Of a DNA stretch of 64,000 bases, positions 1 through 9,058 are shown in pieces. The translations under genes were made by a program, and so were the position numbers. How positions within the stretch are numbered: the first letter of the stretch is position 1; each line of letters opens with the position of its first letter. The notes under the pieces are model-generated. The model was not told the DNA's origin. It saw only the letters and a program-made list of their open reading frames with translations, and searched no databases. The DNA comes from a virus. The DNA lies in IMG/VR virus record IMGVR_UViG_3300013772_000006, positions 1 to 64,000 of that record. One strand, written 5' to 3'.

Positions 1-282
1 GGTACTAAATAGCTCTAAGTAGGCGCGACTTTGAAGGGCACGGCCCTTCACTGTCATAATTACCACGGCATCGGCTTCTGATACCGCGATAAGTAACTCA
101 TTAGTCCACCTTGCGACATGGTTAACAAACACATCCCAAGCCTGGGGATCGTTATTCCGCAGCCGCAAGCAGATCTTTTTAAACTCGGCGTCGTGGTCAA
201 TTCGCAAACGGTAGGCCGGGGGTTGCTGGCTGATCCGCGGTATCGGTCGGGTTAGCCATGGGGGTGGCTTGTGAATAGTCAT
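1..282 (-). CDS. Conserved phage protein, partial at window edge
   Basis: An open frame runs off the left edge of the window and starts at an ATG that lies inside the preceding gene in a different frame. The first 30 or so residues are rich in Pro and Arg. The rest looks helical and charged, with the stretch FKKICLRLRNNDPQAWD followed by a well-composed amphipathic segment. Codon use looks like that of a real protein rather than a shadow. It overlaps the C-terminal third of the next gene out of frame, so translation is probably coupled. The function is unknown; small proteins of this kind sit among head and tail genes in podovirus-like phages. The C-terminus is not visible. Confidence 0.6.
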   Translation of the reverse strand, partial: MTIHKPPPWLTRPIPRISQQPPAYRLRIDHDAEFKKICLRLRNNDPQAWDVFVNHVARWTNELLIAVSEADAVVIMTVKGRALQSRAYLELFST

Positions 283-409
283 TAAGGCTGTTTGAATACC
301 CGCCGGTAGCCGCACCAGGAAGATGCCGGGCAACGGCGCCCTTGCCAGCATGTTTAACGATCTTGCCGGCCCGGCCGATCGGGGTCAGGTGCTGCTTTAG
401 TATGGCCAT
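197..409 (-). CDS. Small hypothetical virion-region protein (70 aa)
   Basis: This is a 70-residue basic protein with a Gly/Ala-rich centre and a Pro/Thr-rich C-terminus. AAGG lies about seven bases before the ATG. It is one of three consecutive tiny genes transcribed leftward, and its 3' part is shared out of frame with the next gene. I recognise no domain. The position beside small virion-associated proteins suggests a particle component. Confidence 0.55.
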   Translation of the reverse strand: MAILKQHLTPIGRAGKIVKHAGKGAVARHLPGAATGGYSNSLNDYSQATPMANPTDTADQPATPGLPFAN

Positions 410-412
410 GGA

Positions 413-610
413 CTACCTTACCTGTCCTAGATTAGCGGGGTTAGCGAGCGGATTTTTGCCGTAATTCCGCATAGACGGCGCTGTTGGCTTGATCCGCGGC
501 GCCGGGTTTATGTTCATAGGGGTTGGCATAGCTGGCTGAACCCCAGCCTGGCGCAGCAGGGCGCGAGGCGTGGTCTGGATCAACGGAGGCTGTTTGCCTA
601 GGCCGGCCAT
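413..610 (-). CDS. Small hypothetical protein (65 aa), Pro/Asn-rich
   Basis: This is a 65-residue Pro-, Asn- and Arg-rich protein with low predicted order. Its ATG follows the stop of the upstream gene by one base (TGATATG), so it is probably translated by coupling, and no separate ribosome binding site is seen. The DNA around its start contains a perfect 14-base palindrome, GTACGAGCTCGTAC, that lies mostly in the upstream coding end. No family is recognised. Confidence 0.5.
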   Translation of the reverse strand: MAGLGKQPPLIQTTPRALLRQAGVQPAMPTPMNINPAPRIKPTAPSMRNYGKNPLANPANLGQVR

Positions 611-611
611 A

Positions 612-830
612 TCAGTACGAGCTCGTACGGCCCGCTACCTGACCATTGGACGGCTGAAAGCCGAACATCTTACCCTTGCCACCTTGCGCCCACTTCTGGC
701 TCAGGTTGTTCTTGGCCGTCGTATCGCGCGTGGTGCCGGGTTTCATGCGGTCGGCGGCTTGCCTGTGGAACATATGCTGTTTCCCGCCCTTGGCGAACGT
801 CACATCGTGGGATTTTTCAGTCTTAGCCAT
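612..830 (-). CDS. Small conserved virion-associated protein (72 aa)
   Basis: This 72-residue basic protein contains two similar glycine-rich motifs, VTFAKGGKQHMF near residue 10 and WAQGGKGKMFGF near residue 48. Small phage proteins with a repeated AKGG..HMF / GGKGKMFGF pattern are common among virion-region genes of podovirus-like phages, and this is the basis for the call. GGGAG precedes the ATG. It heads the group of three tiny genes that continues leftward. The function is not known; a small minor head or tail component is likely. Confidence 0.6.
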   Translation of the reverse strand: MAKTEKSHDVTFAKGGKQHMFHRQAADRMKPGTTRDTTAKNNLSQKWAQGGKGKMFGFQPSNGQVAGRTSSY

Positions 831-890
831 AGTTAAAACTCCCAGAGAGGAAATCTCTATGGGGTGATCTAACCAGATACAGGCTAATAA

Positions 891-1433
891 TTACTTAATG
901 GGCTTTATGACGACCAGGGGGAGTTGGGTAAACCATATGCTCCAACAGGCATACTCAGGGGGTATATGCTGGATGATCTCCATCGGATCACAGTTCGCCA
1001 CGTCCTCGATAATATATATACCATCTTTCGAAAGGAACGGTAGAAGAGTAACTGCGGTACCGAGTTGCTGGGCCGGCAAATGAACAGCATCATCAACAAT
1101 CATATCAAAGTCTCCCCCAAAATACAGCGCGGCATCAATCAATGATTGTGGATTATTGACATCAGCCCAAGCGGTTAGAATACCGTTCGCGGCAAACAGA
1201 AGCTTTCGATCAACATCTAATCCATAGATATTTGCCAACGGAAAGAAATTTCGCCACATGTACAGGCTGGCACCATGCTTCGACGCGCCGCCACTTAAGC
1301 CAGGACCGCCGATACCGACCTCGAGAACTCGTCGTACCCGCTTGTCTTTCAAGAGCTCATAATAGAATGGGGTATAACCCATGTCGACTTTGTTGGTGCC
1401 GTATTGAGTGGCTAGGTTACAGAGGGGGGTCAT
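891..1433 (-). CDS. SAM-dependent methyltransferase-like protein (cephalosporin-hydroxylase/TylF-like fold)
   Basis: This 180-residue protein has a class I methyltransferase core. VLEVGIGGPG (about residues 37-46) is the SAM-binding glycine loop, NIYGLDVD gives the acidic end of strand 2, and MIVDDAVHLP is the strand-4 acidic motif. This arrangement resembles methyltransferases and hydroxylase-like relatives that act on sugars or glycosides. AAGGAG precedes the ATG, and the start overlaps the stop of the upstream methyltransferase, so both are translated together. The neighbours are sugar-active enzymes, so O-methylation of a glycan is the best guess. The substrate is unknown. Confidence 0.65.
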   Translation of the reverse strand: MTPLCNLATQYGTNKVDMGYTPFYYELLKDKRVRRVLEVGIGGPGLSGGASKHGASLYMWRNFFPLANIYGLDVDRKLLFAANGILTAWADVNNPQSLIDAALYFGGDFDMIVDDAVHLPAQQLGTAVTLLPFLSKDGIYIIEDVANCDPMEIIQHIPPEYACWSIWFTQLPLVVIKPIK

Positions 1434-2122
1434 TCCGCACTCCTTAAGACACCTGTATTTTCTATGCGCTGGCGCATAGGTGCGTTCATAATGATCTCGT
1501 CATTCAATGTCTGACGGGCATACCGAACATACTCTACGGGGTCCCAATGAGGAAGCTTCTTCACGGGCTCTATATATTTGCCGAACGCAAAGGCAAATAC
1601 CACATCTGGAAGATAGGCTAGATGAACTGAAACTCCTGACCACGTAAGCATGGCCTTGATATTGAGTAAGGCATCAAAAATTAGATTTGAGTCATGGCCC
1701 GCAAAAATAAAGTCGTCCGGCATCAGGTCAGCCAAATTCAGAACATCCTGGAAGACCGCGGCATTGGTGTGCTCAGCATCTAGGAACACAAGGTTGGGGT
1801 GTACGTTATGACGCGCCGCAAACATAGCTGTATCCATATCGTAAGTATGCAGCTTTACTAGCTGGTCTAATGGAACAGTCTTCGATAGCTCGGCTATCAT
1901 CTGTGCGGCCGTAACCCCGTACTCCCAGGTACGCCCGCGTTCATCAGGCGTTGAAGCTGGCCGCAGATCGACCGAGTGAACCGCGACACACTTGGGATCG
2001 AGAAGCGCTGGCTGTAGACTACGTCCTAACTCGGACCCAACCTCAAGATACACACACGGCTCTATAGCCTGTACGATCTGGCGAAGCTTCAAGAGAGTGG
2101 CTTGATCTACATCATACGCCAT
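1430..2122 (-). CDS. Class I SAM-dependent methyltransferase (FkbM/Methyltransf_24-like)
   Basis: Translation starts at the ATG preceded by AGGAG (MAYDVDQATLLK), 20 codons inside the longest frame, giving 230 residues. CVYLEVGSELGRSL near residues 23-36 fits the SAM-binding motif I, AVHSVDLRP fits motif II, and LVFLDAEHTNAAVFQD contains the D-x-E-H motif of Methyltransf_24-type enzymes. It sits between a DUF4422-like protein and a second methyltransferase in one leftward operon with four-base-type overlaps. A sugar or glycolipid O-methyltransferase is likely; the substrate cannot be read from sequence. Confidence 0.65.
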   Translation of the reverse strand: MAYDVDQATLLKLRQIVQAIEPCVYLEVGSELGRSLQPALLDPKCVAVHSVDLRPASTPDERGRTWEYGVTAAQMIAELSKTVPLDQLVKLHTYDMDTAMFAARHNVHPNLVFLDAEHTNAAVFQDVLNLADLMPDDFIFAGHDSNLIFDALLNIKAMLTWSGVSVHLAYLPDVVFAFAFGKYIEPVKKLPHWDPVEYVRYARQTLNDEIIMNAPMRQRIENTGVLRSAE

Positions 2123-2861
2123 GTTGTAACTCCTGACAAAAAAGAAGCGGGAGCGCCTTTGTACGTAGGCCAGAGTTCGCAAGCCAGAGAGAATATATAC
2201 GCTCCGATAGAAACGCCATGCGGCGCGGTAGGTAGATATCCGGCCGGGGGCCAGGATCGGGACATGTCGCCGGTAGCGTAGCAGTTAGCTCACATACAAC
2301 CTCCCACCAGAATTTCATCCACTCATCAAATATCTTTCCAGTGCCCGTGAACACGCAATAGCTTGTTACCGTTGGAATGTCAAACTGCACTATCCCGTGC
2401 CGGCGAAGCACCCGCTCCATTTCCTGCCAGTCCGTTAGTGAAGCCGAGACAGCAAAATCCCGGCGAATGTCTCCATTATGTGTTACATCGTATGGCGGGT
2501 TAGTTAGGATATCTGTGCGGGTCAACATGGCCTCGATGTTCGGGCCGGCATGTTCCTGTTGCCAGTTCTGGTATTGGCGGAACTCAAGCGGATCAAGGGA
2601 TACCCAGTCACCCCCCACCTTACGGTCAATACGGAAATCCAGGTGCTTACGGTAGCCCTGGAACCCGATAATATCGTCATCTTTAAAGTAGCGATCAGTT
2701 ATGCCTTGCCACACGCCATATTGGGCGATCATATCCGCAAAGCTGGTCACACCGAATAAGTGGTCCCCCTTGGCAATCGGAAATACATGGACAATCCCTT
2801 CGCGCTTAGTCAGCGGCGGATTGTGGTGATCGACCGTGTAAAGGTTTATTCTTCCAGCCAT
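2112..2861 (-). CDS. DUF4422-like putative glycosyltransferase
   Basis: A protein of about 249 residues. DDDIIGFQGYRKHLDF near residues 60-76 resembles the conserved IG..QYRR segment of DUF4422 proteins, which occur in capsule and exopolysaccharide clusters and are treated as glycosyltransferases. The C-terminus PRRMAFLSERIYSLWL also fits that family, where an FLSERLF-type segment is typical. I chose the ATG giving MAGRINLY; a GTG seven codons upstream is an alternative, and neither has a strong ribosome binding site. The start overlaps the end of the epimerase gene. Its likely role is glycan assembly with its neighbours. Confidence 0.6.
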   Translation of the reverse strand: MAGRINLYTVDHHNPPLTKREGIVHVFPIAKGDHLFGVTSFADMIAQYGVWQGITDRYFKDDDIIGFQGYRKHLDFRIDRKVGGDWVSLDPLEFRQYQNWQQEHAGPNIEAMLTRTDILTNPPYDVTHNGDIRRDFAVSASLTDWQEMERVLRRHGIVQFDIPTVTSYCVFTGTGKIFDEWMKFWWEVVCELTATLPATCPDPGPRPDIYLPRRMAFLSERIYSLWLANSGLRTKALPLLFCQELQHGV

Positions 2862-3859
2862 TCGGGGTGCTTTCGGTTCCACTCTAGTGTATGTGTCAAG
2901 GACTCGTCAAAAGAAACTGGTGGCTTCCATCCGAGGCTGGCAAGCTTAGCTCCAGCAAGCCCGTAATGCCGATCATGTCCTGGCCGGGCAGAGTGAAAAT
3001 CTTGTAGCTCATATCGCAGAGGCTTACCCAAAATTTTGGCGATTTTTTGAGCCAGTTCGAGATTGCTGAGTCGGGTGTCTCCAACGATATTAAATCGATC
3101 GGGACGATCCACTTCACCGTCAGTGTGACGATGTGGGGTGACATTTCGAAGGATGAAGAGAAGCGCATCAGCGAAGTTCCGGGAATGTATATAGTAGCGC
3201 GAACCAATTGTTTTTTCGTTTCCATGGATCGTCACCGTTTCCCCTTTCAGGACTTTGCGTTGCACGATCGCGGCGAATTTCTTAGACTGCTGCATTTCAC
3301 CAAAGGCATTCATAGTATTCGTAATAATCAGGGGAACGTTGTAGCTCCTCCAGTAGCTAATTGCCACGGCCTCCTGAGCTGCTTTAGAGGCAGCATAAGG
3401 GTTGGAGGGCAGGATGGTAGACCACTCAGGGTGCTCGTCGTGCCCGCCAGATGGCCCGTATACTTCGTCGGTGGAGATTTGAATGAAGACACTTGGCCGG
3501 TACTGGCGCGCGTAGTCCAACATATTGATAACGAGCTGAACATTATTGAGGATGAAGGGTCCTGGATCTTCGATACTGGTTCCCACATCAGAGAGAGAAG
3601 CCATATTGATGATATAATCAATTGGATTAATACGACCGGAAAGCACAGAAGAAATAGGTGTCGAGAGGTCATGCGTGTAAACATAGGTTCGTGCCTTCCA
3701 TTGGGGGTGTTCTCGGAAAATTTCGGTGATGCGATCGGTCCAGCCCTTATGCCGAAACGAGTCCAAGGCCACAACTTCCCAGTCGGTGTTCTTCATCAGG
3801 TGCGCTAGTGTATGACATCCAATCGACCCGCCAGCACCGGACAAGAGAACTCGTTTCAT
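2846..3859 (-). CDS. NAD-dependent epimerase/dehydratase (extended SDR, RmlB/GalE type)
   Basis: This 337-residue extended short-chain dehydrogenase makes or interconverts nucleotide sugars. SGAGGSIG (residues 7-14) is the Rossmann GxxGxxG loop, STDEVYG (129-135) carries the active-site Thr/Asp/Glu seen in sugar-nucleotide 4,6-dehydratases, and YAASK (155-159) is the catalytic Tyr-Lys pair. The length matches the family. The start is fixed by GGAG before ATG-AAA-CGA; a longer frame upstream lacks such a site. It overlaps both neighbours by a few bases. It probably supplies a modified sugar nucleotide to the adjacent glycosyltransferases. Confidence 0.85.
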   Translation of the reverse strand: MKRVLLSGAGGSIGCHTLAHLMKNTDWEVVALDSFRHKGWTDRITEIFREHPQWKARTYVYTHDLSTPISSVLSGRINPIDYIINMASLSDVGTSIEDPGPFILNNVQLVINMLDYARQYRPSVFIQISTDEVYGPSGGHDEHPEWSTILPSNPYAASKAAQEAVAISYWRSYNVPLIITNTMNAFGEMQQSKKFAAIVQRKVLKGETVTIHGNEKTIGSRYYIHSRNFADALLFILRNVTPHRHTDGEVDRPDRFNIVGDTRLSNLELAQKIAKILGKPLRYELQDFHSARPGHDRHYGLAGAKLASLGWKPPVSFDESLTHTLEWNRKHPEWLEE

Positions 3860-4521
3860 TTGTAATTCTCCAGCATACTCGAATTGTGTCCAGCACCATA
3901 CCAGCGAATAGGTAAAATGCCTCTCGCCTCTACCATAGCCCAATAATTCACGTCCCACAAGACGTGGCCGGTTTTCACCAGGTGCTGTAACATTGCTGTC
4001 CGTACCTCGTCATGAAGTGCGGCAACCTGTGCTGCCGGGCACACAAACATGGACCCAAGAAATCTCCAACAGGGTTCAGTTTCTGGCACAGGGGCTGGTC
4101 CCCATAAGCCCGGAAAAGCGAGATCATCTGGTCGCACCCGATTAAAGAAATCGGCTACGAGTTCTTCTGTAAACCCTTCCTGATGAAAGATCCCGTAGTC
4201 CATCCACACATATGTATCTGCTGGTTCATCCTGTAACCGCGCCATCTGTAGCCACTTCGTCTTCTGGGCAAGCACCACCATGTAGTCGAGCGTATCCTTA
4301 GCTGGGTTACCTTGGGCGGATAGGGGGACGGTCGGACCCAGACCATTTTGATCGTGCACATGGTTATATAGCCAACACTTGTCCAGCGGCCACTCGGCAA
4401 AGACCGACTTCTCGACCGGGGCCTGGAGTAACCGGTTGCTGTAATTCGTGAAATCCTCCCGCGAGCGATAGAACTCGGCGGACGGTAGATGGACATGACC
4501 AGTGACTAGTCGTACCTTCAT
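3856..4521 (-). CDS. HtrL/WlaTC-like putative glycosyltransferase
   Basis: A 221-residue protein. YVWMDYGIF near residue 104, FLGSMFVCPA near 152 and the C-terminal VLWDVNYWAMV resemble HtrL/YibB/WlaTC-type proteins found in surface-glycan loci, which are regarded as glycosyltransferase relatives. GGAAAGAG precedes the ATG. It lies between the epimerase and a methyltransferase in the same operon with overlapping ends, which supports a glycan role. The family assignment is from motif shape only and could be wrong. Confidence 0.5.
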   Translation of the reverse strand: MKVRLVTGHVHLPSAEFYRSREDFTNYSNRLLQAPVEKSVFAEWPLDKCWLYNHVHDQNGLGPTVPLSAQGNPAKDTLDYMVVLAQKTKWLQMARLQDEPADTYVWMDYGIFHQEGFTEELVADFFNRVRPDDLAFPGLWGPAPVPETEPCWRFLGSMFVCPAAQVAALHDEVRTAMLQHLVKTGHVLWDVNYWAMVEARGILPIRWYGAGHNSSMLENYK

Positions 4522-5210
4522 ATCTCTTTCCGAAATAACAGGTTCATGAACGTATACTCCAGTCCAGCCCAGGCGATAATTTTTTCCTCACACCTAGTAT
4601 CCACACTCCCGCTGTCCACTCTTAGCCCGACCACGGATGCCACGTCAATGACGCGCAGGACGTCTTGGCATGAGAATATGTGGAGTGGTGCATCATGAGT
4701 TATTAAACCGAGCGTGTCAAGCTTGTCTACCCAATAATCAAAGGACACAAACAAATGGCCACCAGGCTTCAAGATGCGCGCCACTTCCGTCAAAAATACC
4801 GGTACATCCACTCCGTGTTCAATCACGCTTAAGCAGGAAATAAACTGGAATATGTCATTCGGAAACGGTGTGCTGGTGATATCCCCATAAGCGTAGCGAA
4901 TGCCATCGCGTACCCCGGCCTTATAGTCGTCATTACGGTCAAGATTGATCCCGATTAGGTTATGAAAGCCCTGAACCCGAAGACCAGGAAGGTACGCGGA
5001 CTCATCGCCGGCACCAGCATCTAAAATCGGCTCACTGAACGAACAGCGGCGCCGTGTGTGGTGCACCGCGAGAAAGCTATCCCAATTCTTATTATTATCA
5101 GGATGAAGGGGTAACTCTTTGGGGCGCATAAAATTACATGCGATCTCCACGTCGTCTTGACGTGTGAGGGCCTTATTTGTCTGGGAGTCGACCCATTCAT
5201 TTTCGGTCAT
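4518..5210 (-). CDS. SAM-dependent methyltransferase (Methyltransf_11-like)
   Basis: A 230-residue class I methyltransferase. ILDAGAGDES is motif I, NLIGINLDRND motif II, IFQFISCLSVIEHG the strand-4 motif and ILKPGGHLFVS the family-typical post-IV segment. The start chosen is the ATG that overlaps the stop of the glycosyltransferase gene as ATGA, a common coupling in this genome. A longer frame begins inside that gene and is unlikely. By context it probably methylates a sugar or glycan acceptor. The substrate is unknown. Confidence 0.75.
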   Translation of the reverse strand: MTENEWVDSQTNKALTRQDDVEIACNFMRPKELPLHPDNNKNWDSFLAVHHTRRRCSFSEPILDAGAGDESAYLPGLRVQGFHNLIGINLDRNDDYKAGVRDGIRYAYGDITSTPFPNDIFQFISCLSVIEHGVDVPVFLTEVARILKPGGHLFVSFDYWVDKLDTLGLITHDAPLHIFSCQDVLRVIDVASVVGLRVDSGSVDTRCEEKIIAWAGLEYTFMNLLFRKEI

Positions 5211-7177
5211 AGGAACATACTCATTACGTCGAGCTTGCTCACCGTTGCAAGCCACGCTTCGCAGTCCTTGATACCATAGGAGATCACCAGCTTTTCCTTT
5301 GATGGATGCCACGCCAGCCCAGCCGCGAATTCGATCTGCCGATCATGGAGAACGAATGCCTTACTGATCTGGCGTAGCACCTTGGTAATGTCCCACCATA
5401 CAAATCGATGTTGGTAGTACCGCCGATTGTCACCCGGGCGCAACTTGGACTCGTGTACGATCGCAAGCCAGCCACCATTGAATTCAATCACCTGGGAGCC
5501 ACCACTGAGGGCCTCCACTGCAAAGGGGACCGGGGAGGGTGTTTTAACGCCGTGGCTGTTAATCAGGGTGTCCAACCGGTACACGAAGTCCAACTTGTCA
5601 CCTTGTACCCACGGCATCCAATTCTTTTCGTGGGTGGGGGTCCTCTGTATCGGGCGAGCATTGATCAAGCTACCCTCATGGATGTGAGCCGTCCACTGTT
5701 CGCACCACCCGTCCGGATTTTGTTCGCGCACATTAGCAGAAATCCATGTGCCGCCTAGCCACCCGAACAGCCGCATATCTTCAAACCCAATCACCAAAGG
5801 GTAGGTCGGGGGAGGCATATTCGGGGGGGACAAGAGTTCTTCCATGTGTGTTACGCGCAACTCTGAGCTAAGCGCAAGTAAATAGTTGCGCGTACGAATT
5901 GGGTTGCTGTTGTTGGCCGGACTGTTGATGTCTATCCCTTTAATTAGATAGCGGCCCTCTTCATCCATAGTGTAGTTTACAGAACGGACCACGACATGCA
6001 ACAGGCCATCAAGATTTGCAACCGATGGGTTCGTGGCAATATAGCCGTCCCTGGGCGTGAAATCAATCCGCTTCGCCTCAAACGACGGGCAGAGCTCTTT
6101 CAAGGGCTGCAGGTAGTAGTAGAGATTACTCCGGGCCATTTCCCGGGATCCCGGATAACATTTGGGGTCGATCGCCAGATCGCTACAGACACTATAACCG
6201 CGGTTGCGATAAGAAGGGTGATAGAAAGCACAAATAGCAAACTCTTCTCGGAGGGCTGTTGCATATACATGATCCGTTACAAAGAGGACATCGGTTGGGT
6301 AGGGGATCTTCATCCCCTCTACGGAGTACAGGAGACTGGTTTTCTGCTGATCGTGTTCGCGGTAGTGTTTGGCGAGGTCATACAGGGGTTCGGCGCGGGT
6401 CGGGCGAAAGTTATACGCATTCAGCAATTCGCGTATAAATCCATCCGTGTCATCTACTGCATTGAGACAATGGGCATAATTAAGACGAGCACTCCAAACC
6501 TCTTCATCCCACCCACCGCTGTTTATACGATTTTTGTACCACTCCGCGGCCTTGTTTGGTTGCCCGGCATCGCGATAAGACTGCGCCAGATAGTACATAT
6601 ACCGGCCGTTCTCTGGCTCTTTTTTCAGTCCCGCCAGCAACATTTCAATGTCGCGAACGAATTTATCCTTACGATTTGACCCGTCGGCATGGTCAACGAA
6701 CGACACACCCTCTAGGTGGGTGCCGCCGCCTATGTCAAGGTATTCATGGGTTACGCCGATATAGTTACCCTTCTGGTCGCGACGGATTAGTCGTCGGTTA
6801 TAATAGGATGTTCCGCCAGCAGTCTGGACGATATCATATGCGATATCAGTGAGATTGTCGAAAGCCTTGGGGTCGGTTACCGTAAGGACCATATCAGCGT
6901 CGCAAAGCAAAATATAGTTAAAGCTATGAGTACAAATACGTGCCAATTTGAGCGCGTCGTTTCGGGCTTGTTCAAAGTTCGTAAAGTGTCCTTGCTCGAC
7001 AACGCCGGGTATCTTCTTCTCCGCGAAGTAAGCAGTGATGATTTTTTGCGTGCCATCTGATGATCCTGTGTCCAAAACGGCGTACGACGATATCCACGGT
7101 GCAACACTTTCAAGGCACCGAACAATTTTGTCAGCCTCATTCTTAACGATCATATTTAACATTAACTTAACCGGCAT
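5207..7177 (-). CDS. GT2 glycosyltransferase fused to TPR and beta-propeller (GH130-like) domains
   Basis: A 656-residue multidomain protein. The N-terminus is a family 2 glycosyltransferase: MIVKNEAD near residue 9, DTGSSDG at 36-42 for nucleotide binding and LLCDADMVL near 91-99 with the DxD metal motif. A TPR-like helical segment (YYLAQSYRDAGQPNKAAEWY) lies near residue 195. From about residue 330 the sequence resembles a five-bladed propeller of the GH130-like type, with FEDMRLF, NWMPW, HRFVWWD and a closing LVISYGIKDCEAWLA. GGAG precedes the chosen ATG, which overlaps the HNH gene stop. It probably transfers a hexose to a phage-encoded acceptor; neighbouring collagen-like fibres are one candidate. 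Confidence 0.8.
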   Translation of the reverse strand: MPVKLMLNMIVKNEADKIVRCLESVAPWISSYAVLDTGSSDGTQKIITAYFAEKKIPGVVEQGHFTNFEQARNDALKLARICTHSFNYILLCDADMVLTVTDPKAFDNLTDIAYDIVQTAGGTSYYNRRLIRRDQKGNYIGVTHEYLDIGGGTHLEGVSFVDHADGSNRKDKFVRDIEMLLAGLKKEPENGRYMYYLAQSYRDAGQPNKAAEWYKNRINSGGWDEEVWSARLNYAHCLNAVDDTDGFIRELLNAYNFRPTRAEPLYDLAKHYREHDQQKTSLLYSVEGMKIPYPTDVLFVTDHVYATALREEFAICAFYHPSYRNRGYSVCSDLAIDPKCYPGSREMARSNLYYYLQPLKELCPSFEAKRIDFTPRDGYIATNPSVANLDGLLHVVVRSVNYTMDEEGRYLIKGIDINSPANNSNPIRTRNYLLALSSELRVTHMEELLSPPNMPPPTYPLVIGFEDMRLFGWLGGTWISANVREQNPDGWCEQWTAHIHEGSLINARPIQRTPTHEKNWMPWVQGDKLDFVYRLDTLINSHGVKTPSPVPFAVEALSGGSQVIEFNGGWLAIVHESKLRPGDNRRYYQHRFVWWDITKVLRQISKAFVLHDRQIEFAAGLAWHPSKEKLVISYGIKDCEAWLATVSKLDVMSMFL

Positions 7178-7553
7178 TATGGTACTCCAAGTAATCAGCA
7201 AGTGCCCGTAATATAGCGGGACTATCTTTTGCCATACCTAATGCAACATTGCATTTATGACATAGAATACCACGTAATTTACCGGTTATATGATTATGAT
7301 CTGTGTTCCAGTTTTTTGCCCCCGGCTCTCTAGTCCTACAAACCGCGCAACACGAACCCTGTACAACAAAACGGTCCTCCCACTCCACAAGAGAGGTCCC
7401 ATGATTATATAAAAGATTATTATTTCTACGTTTGATCGGATGGTTTTTAACCCAATTACGGCAATCGCGCAAATGGGCATCAGGGTGACGGGCACGCCAC
7501 CGACGATTGGCAGTATTATGGGCGAGCCTACGTTGCTCTACAGAAGCAGCCAT
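7167..7553 (-). CDS. HNH homing endonuclease, endonuclease VII-like
   Basis: This 128-residue protein has a C-terminal endonuclease VII type ββα-metal fold. CAVC near residue 73, WNTDHNHITGKLRGILCHKCN and the helical tail AILRALADYLEYH match phage recombination-endonuclease-VII-like HNH proteins, with two CxxC zinc ligand pairs and the DHNH active site. The N-terminal half is basic and probably contacts DNA. It sits between collagen-like genes and the glycosyltransferase operon and overlaps the next start by 11 bases. Free-standing copies like this one are usually selfish homing endonucleases rather than resolvases. Confidence 0.75.
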   Translation of the reverse strand: MAASVEQRRLAHNTANRRWRARHPDAHLRDCRNWVKNHPIKRRNNNLLYNHGTSLVEWEDRFVVQGSCCAVCRTREPGAKNWNTDHNHITGKLRGILCHKCNVALGMAKDSPAILRALADYLEYHNAG

Positions 7554-7591
7554 GAAAAAGGCTTACCCGATCTGAATTACGATGTCAAGCC

Positions 7592-8371
7592 TCAGCCGCG
7601 GCTGATTTTTAGTGGGCCCACCATACCTACTAGTCCGGTGGAACCAGTAGTTCCACTAATGCCGACCGGATAGAACGTGCCGGTACTACCGGTCGCGCCA
7701 CCTGTTGGTCCGGGCAGGAAGTAGGTCGAATAGATAGTCATGCCAGCGTTATACACCGCACCGGAAATGTGAGGGTCGCCGACCGGCGGCATGAAGAAGG
7801 CACCCGTCATTCCGACGTAGGCGGCGGCCACGGGGCCCGCCTTACCCGGAGGCCCTATAACACCCGTCGGGCCTGTTGGCCCCGCGGGACCTGCTTTACC
7901 AGTCACACCTTGAGGGAGTGCCGAAGCGGGACCAGTCGGGCCAGTGCCAGCAGTCGGGCCAGTAACGCCACCAGCACCGATAAAGCCTGGACCAACCGGA
8001 CCAGTATAGCCTGTTGAAATACCGTGTGGTCCAGTGGCACCTGCGCCGCCTGTTGCCCCAGTGGCGGCTGTTGGGCCGAGTGGGCCACCAGGACCGACAA
8101 CACCTGGATCGTTCTGTCGGCCGGTAGGACCAACAAGCGCAATATTAGCCGGACCAGCAAGTACAGGACCGGTAGGACCAGCTACACCACCAACCAATAG
8201 AGTAGGACCGGTAGGGCCCACGCGACCAGTCGCGCCGCGGGCACCGTACATATCCGCGTCGTTGATCTGATCTACTACCTGTTTAAGGACAGTCGGTATC
8301 GAGTTATCGTCAAACGTATCCGGAAGTACCGGATCAGGTGCAATAGCGCCAGGTGGCGGAACAAAAACCAT
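7592..8371 (-). CDS. Collagen-like repeat fibre protein
   Basis: A protein of about 259 residues. After an N-terminal segment (VLKQVVDQINDADMYG, similar to the next protein upstream) it carries some 45 Gly-X-Y triplets dominated by Gly-Pro-Thr and Gly-Pro-Ala, with interruptions that look like small non-triplet inserts. Such triplets form trimeric collagen-like rods in phage fibres. The ATG follows GAGAGG with good spacing; a TTG two codons earlier is possible. Together with its neighbour it probably forms a surface fibre or decoration. Threonine in the Y position offers potential O-glycosylation sites. The C-terminus lacks a recognisable receptor-binding domain. Confidence 0.8.
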   Translation of the reverse strand: MVFVPPPGAIAPDPVLPDTFDDNSIPTVLKQVVDQINDADMYGARGATGRVGPTGPTLLVGGVAGPTGPVLAGPANIALVGPTGRQNDPGVVGPGGPLGPTAATGATGGAGATGPHGISTGYTGPVGPGFIGAGGVTGPTAGTGPTGPASALPQGVTGKAGPAGPTGPTGVIGPPGKAGPVAAAYVGMTGAFFMPPVGDPHISGAVYNAGMTIYSTYFLPGPTGGATGSTGTFYPVGISGTTGSTGLVGMVGPLKISRG

Positions 8372-8389
8372 AGTCAAGCCCTCTCGTTA

Positions 8390-8989
<600 letters not shown>

Positions 8990-9058
8990 GGCTTTCGCCC
9001 CTTCACAGGTTAATTCTCATGAACCCTACCGGACATTCGTTACTCTTTCCTTAAGCAC

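Noticed and set aside
615-628. Perfect palindrome GTACGAGCTCGTAC as an operator
   Set aside because: It is mostly within the coding end of the upstream small gene; no promoter was found around it.
7156-7171. Third TTAA-N7-TTAAC match as a CtrA site
   Set aside because: It lies in the first codons of the glycosyltransferase and encodes conserved residues, so it is probably coincidental.
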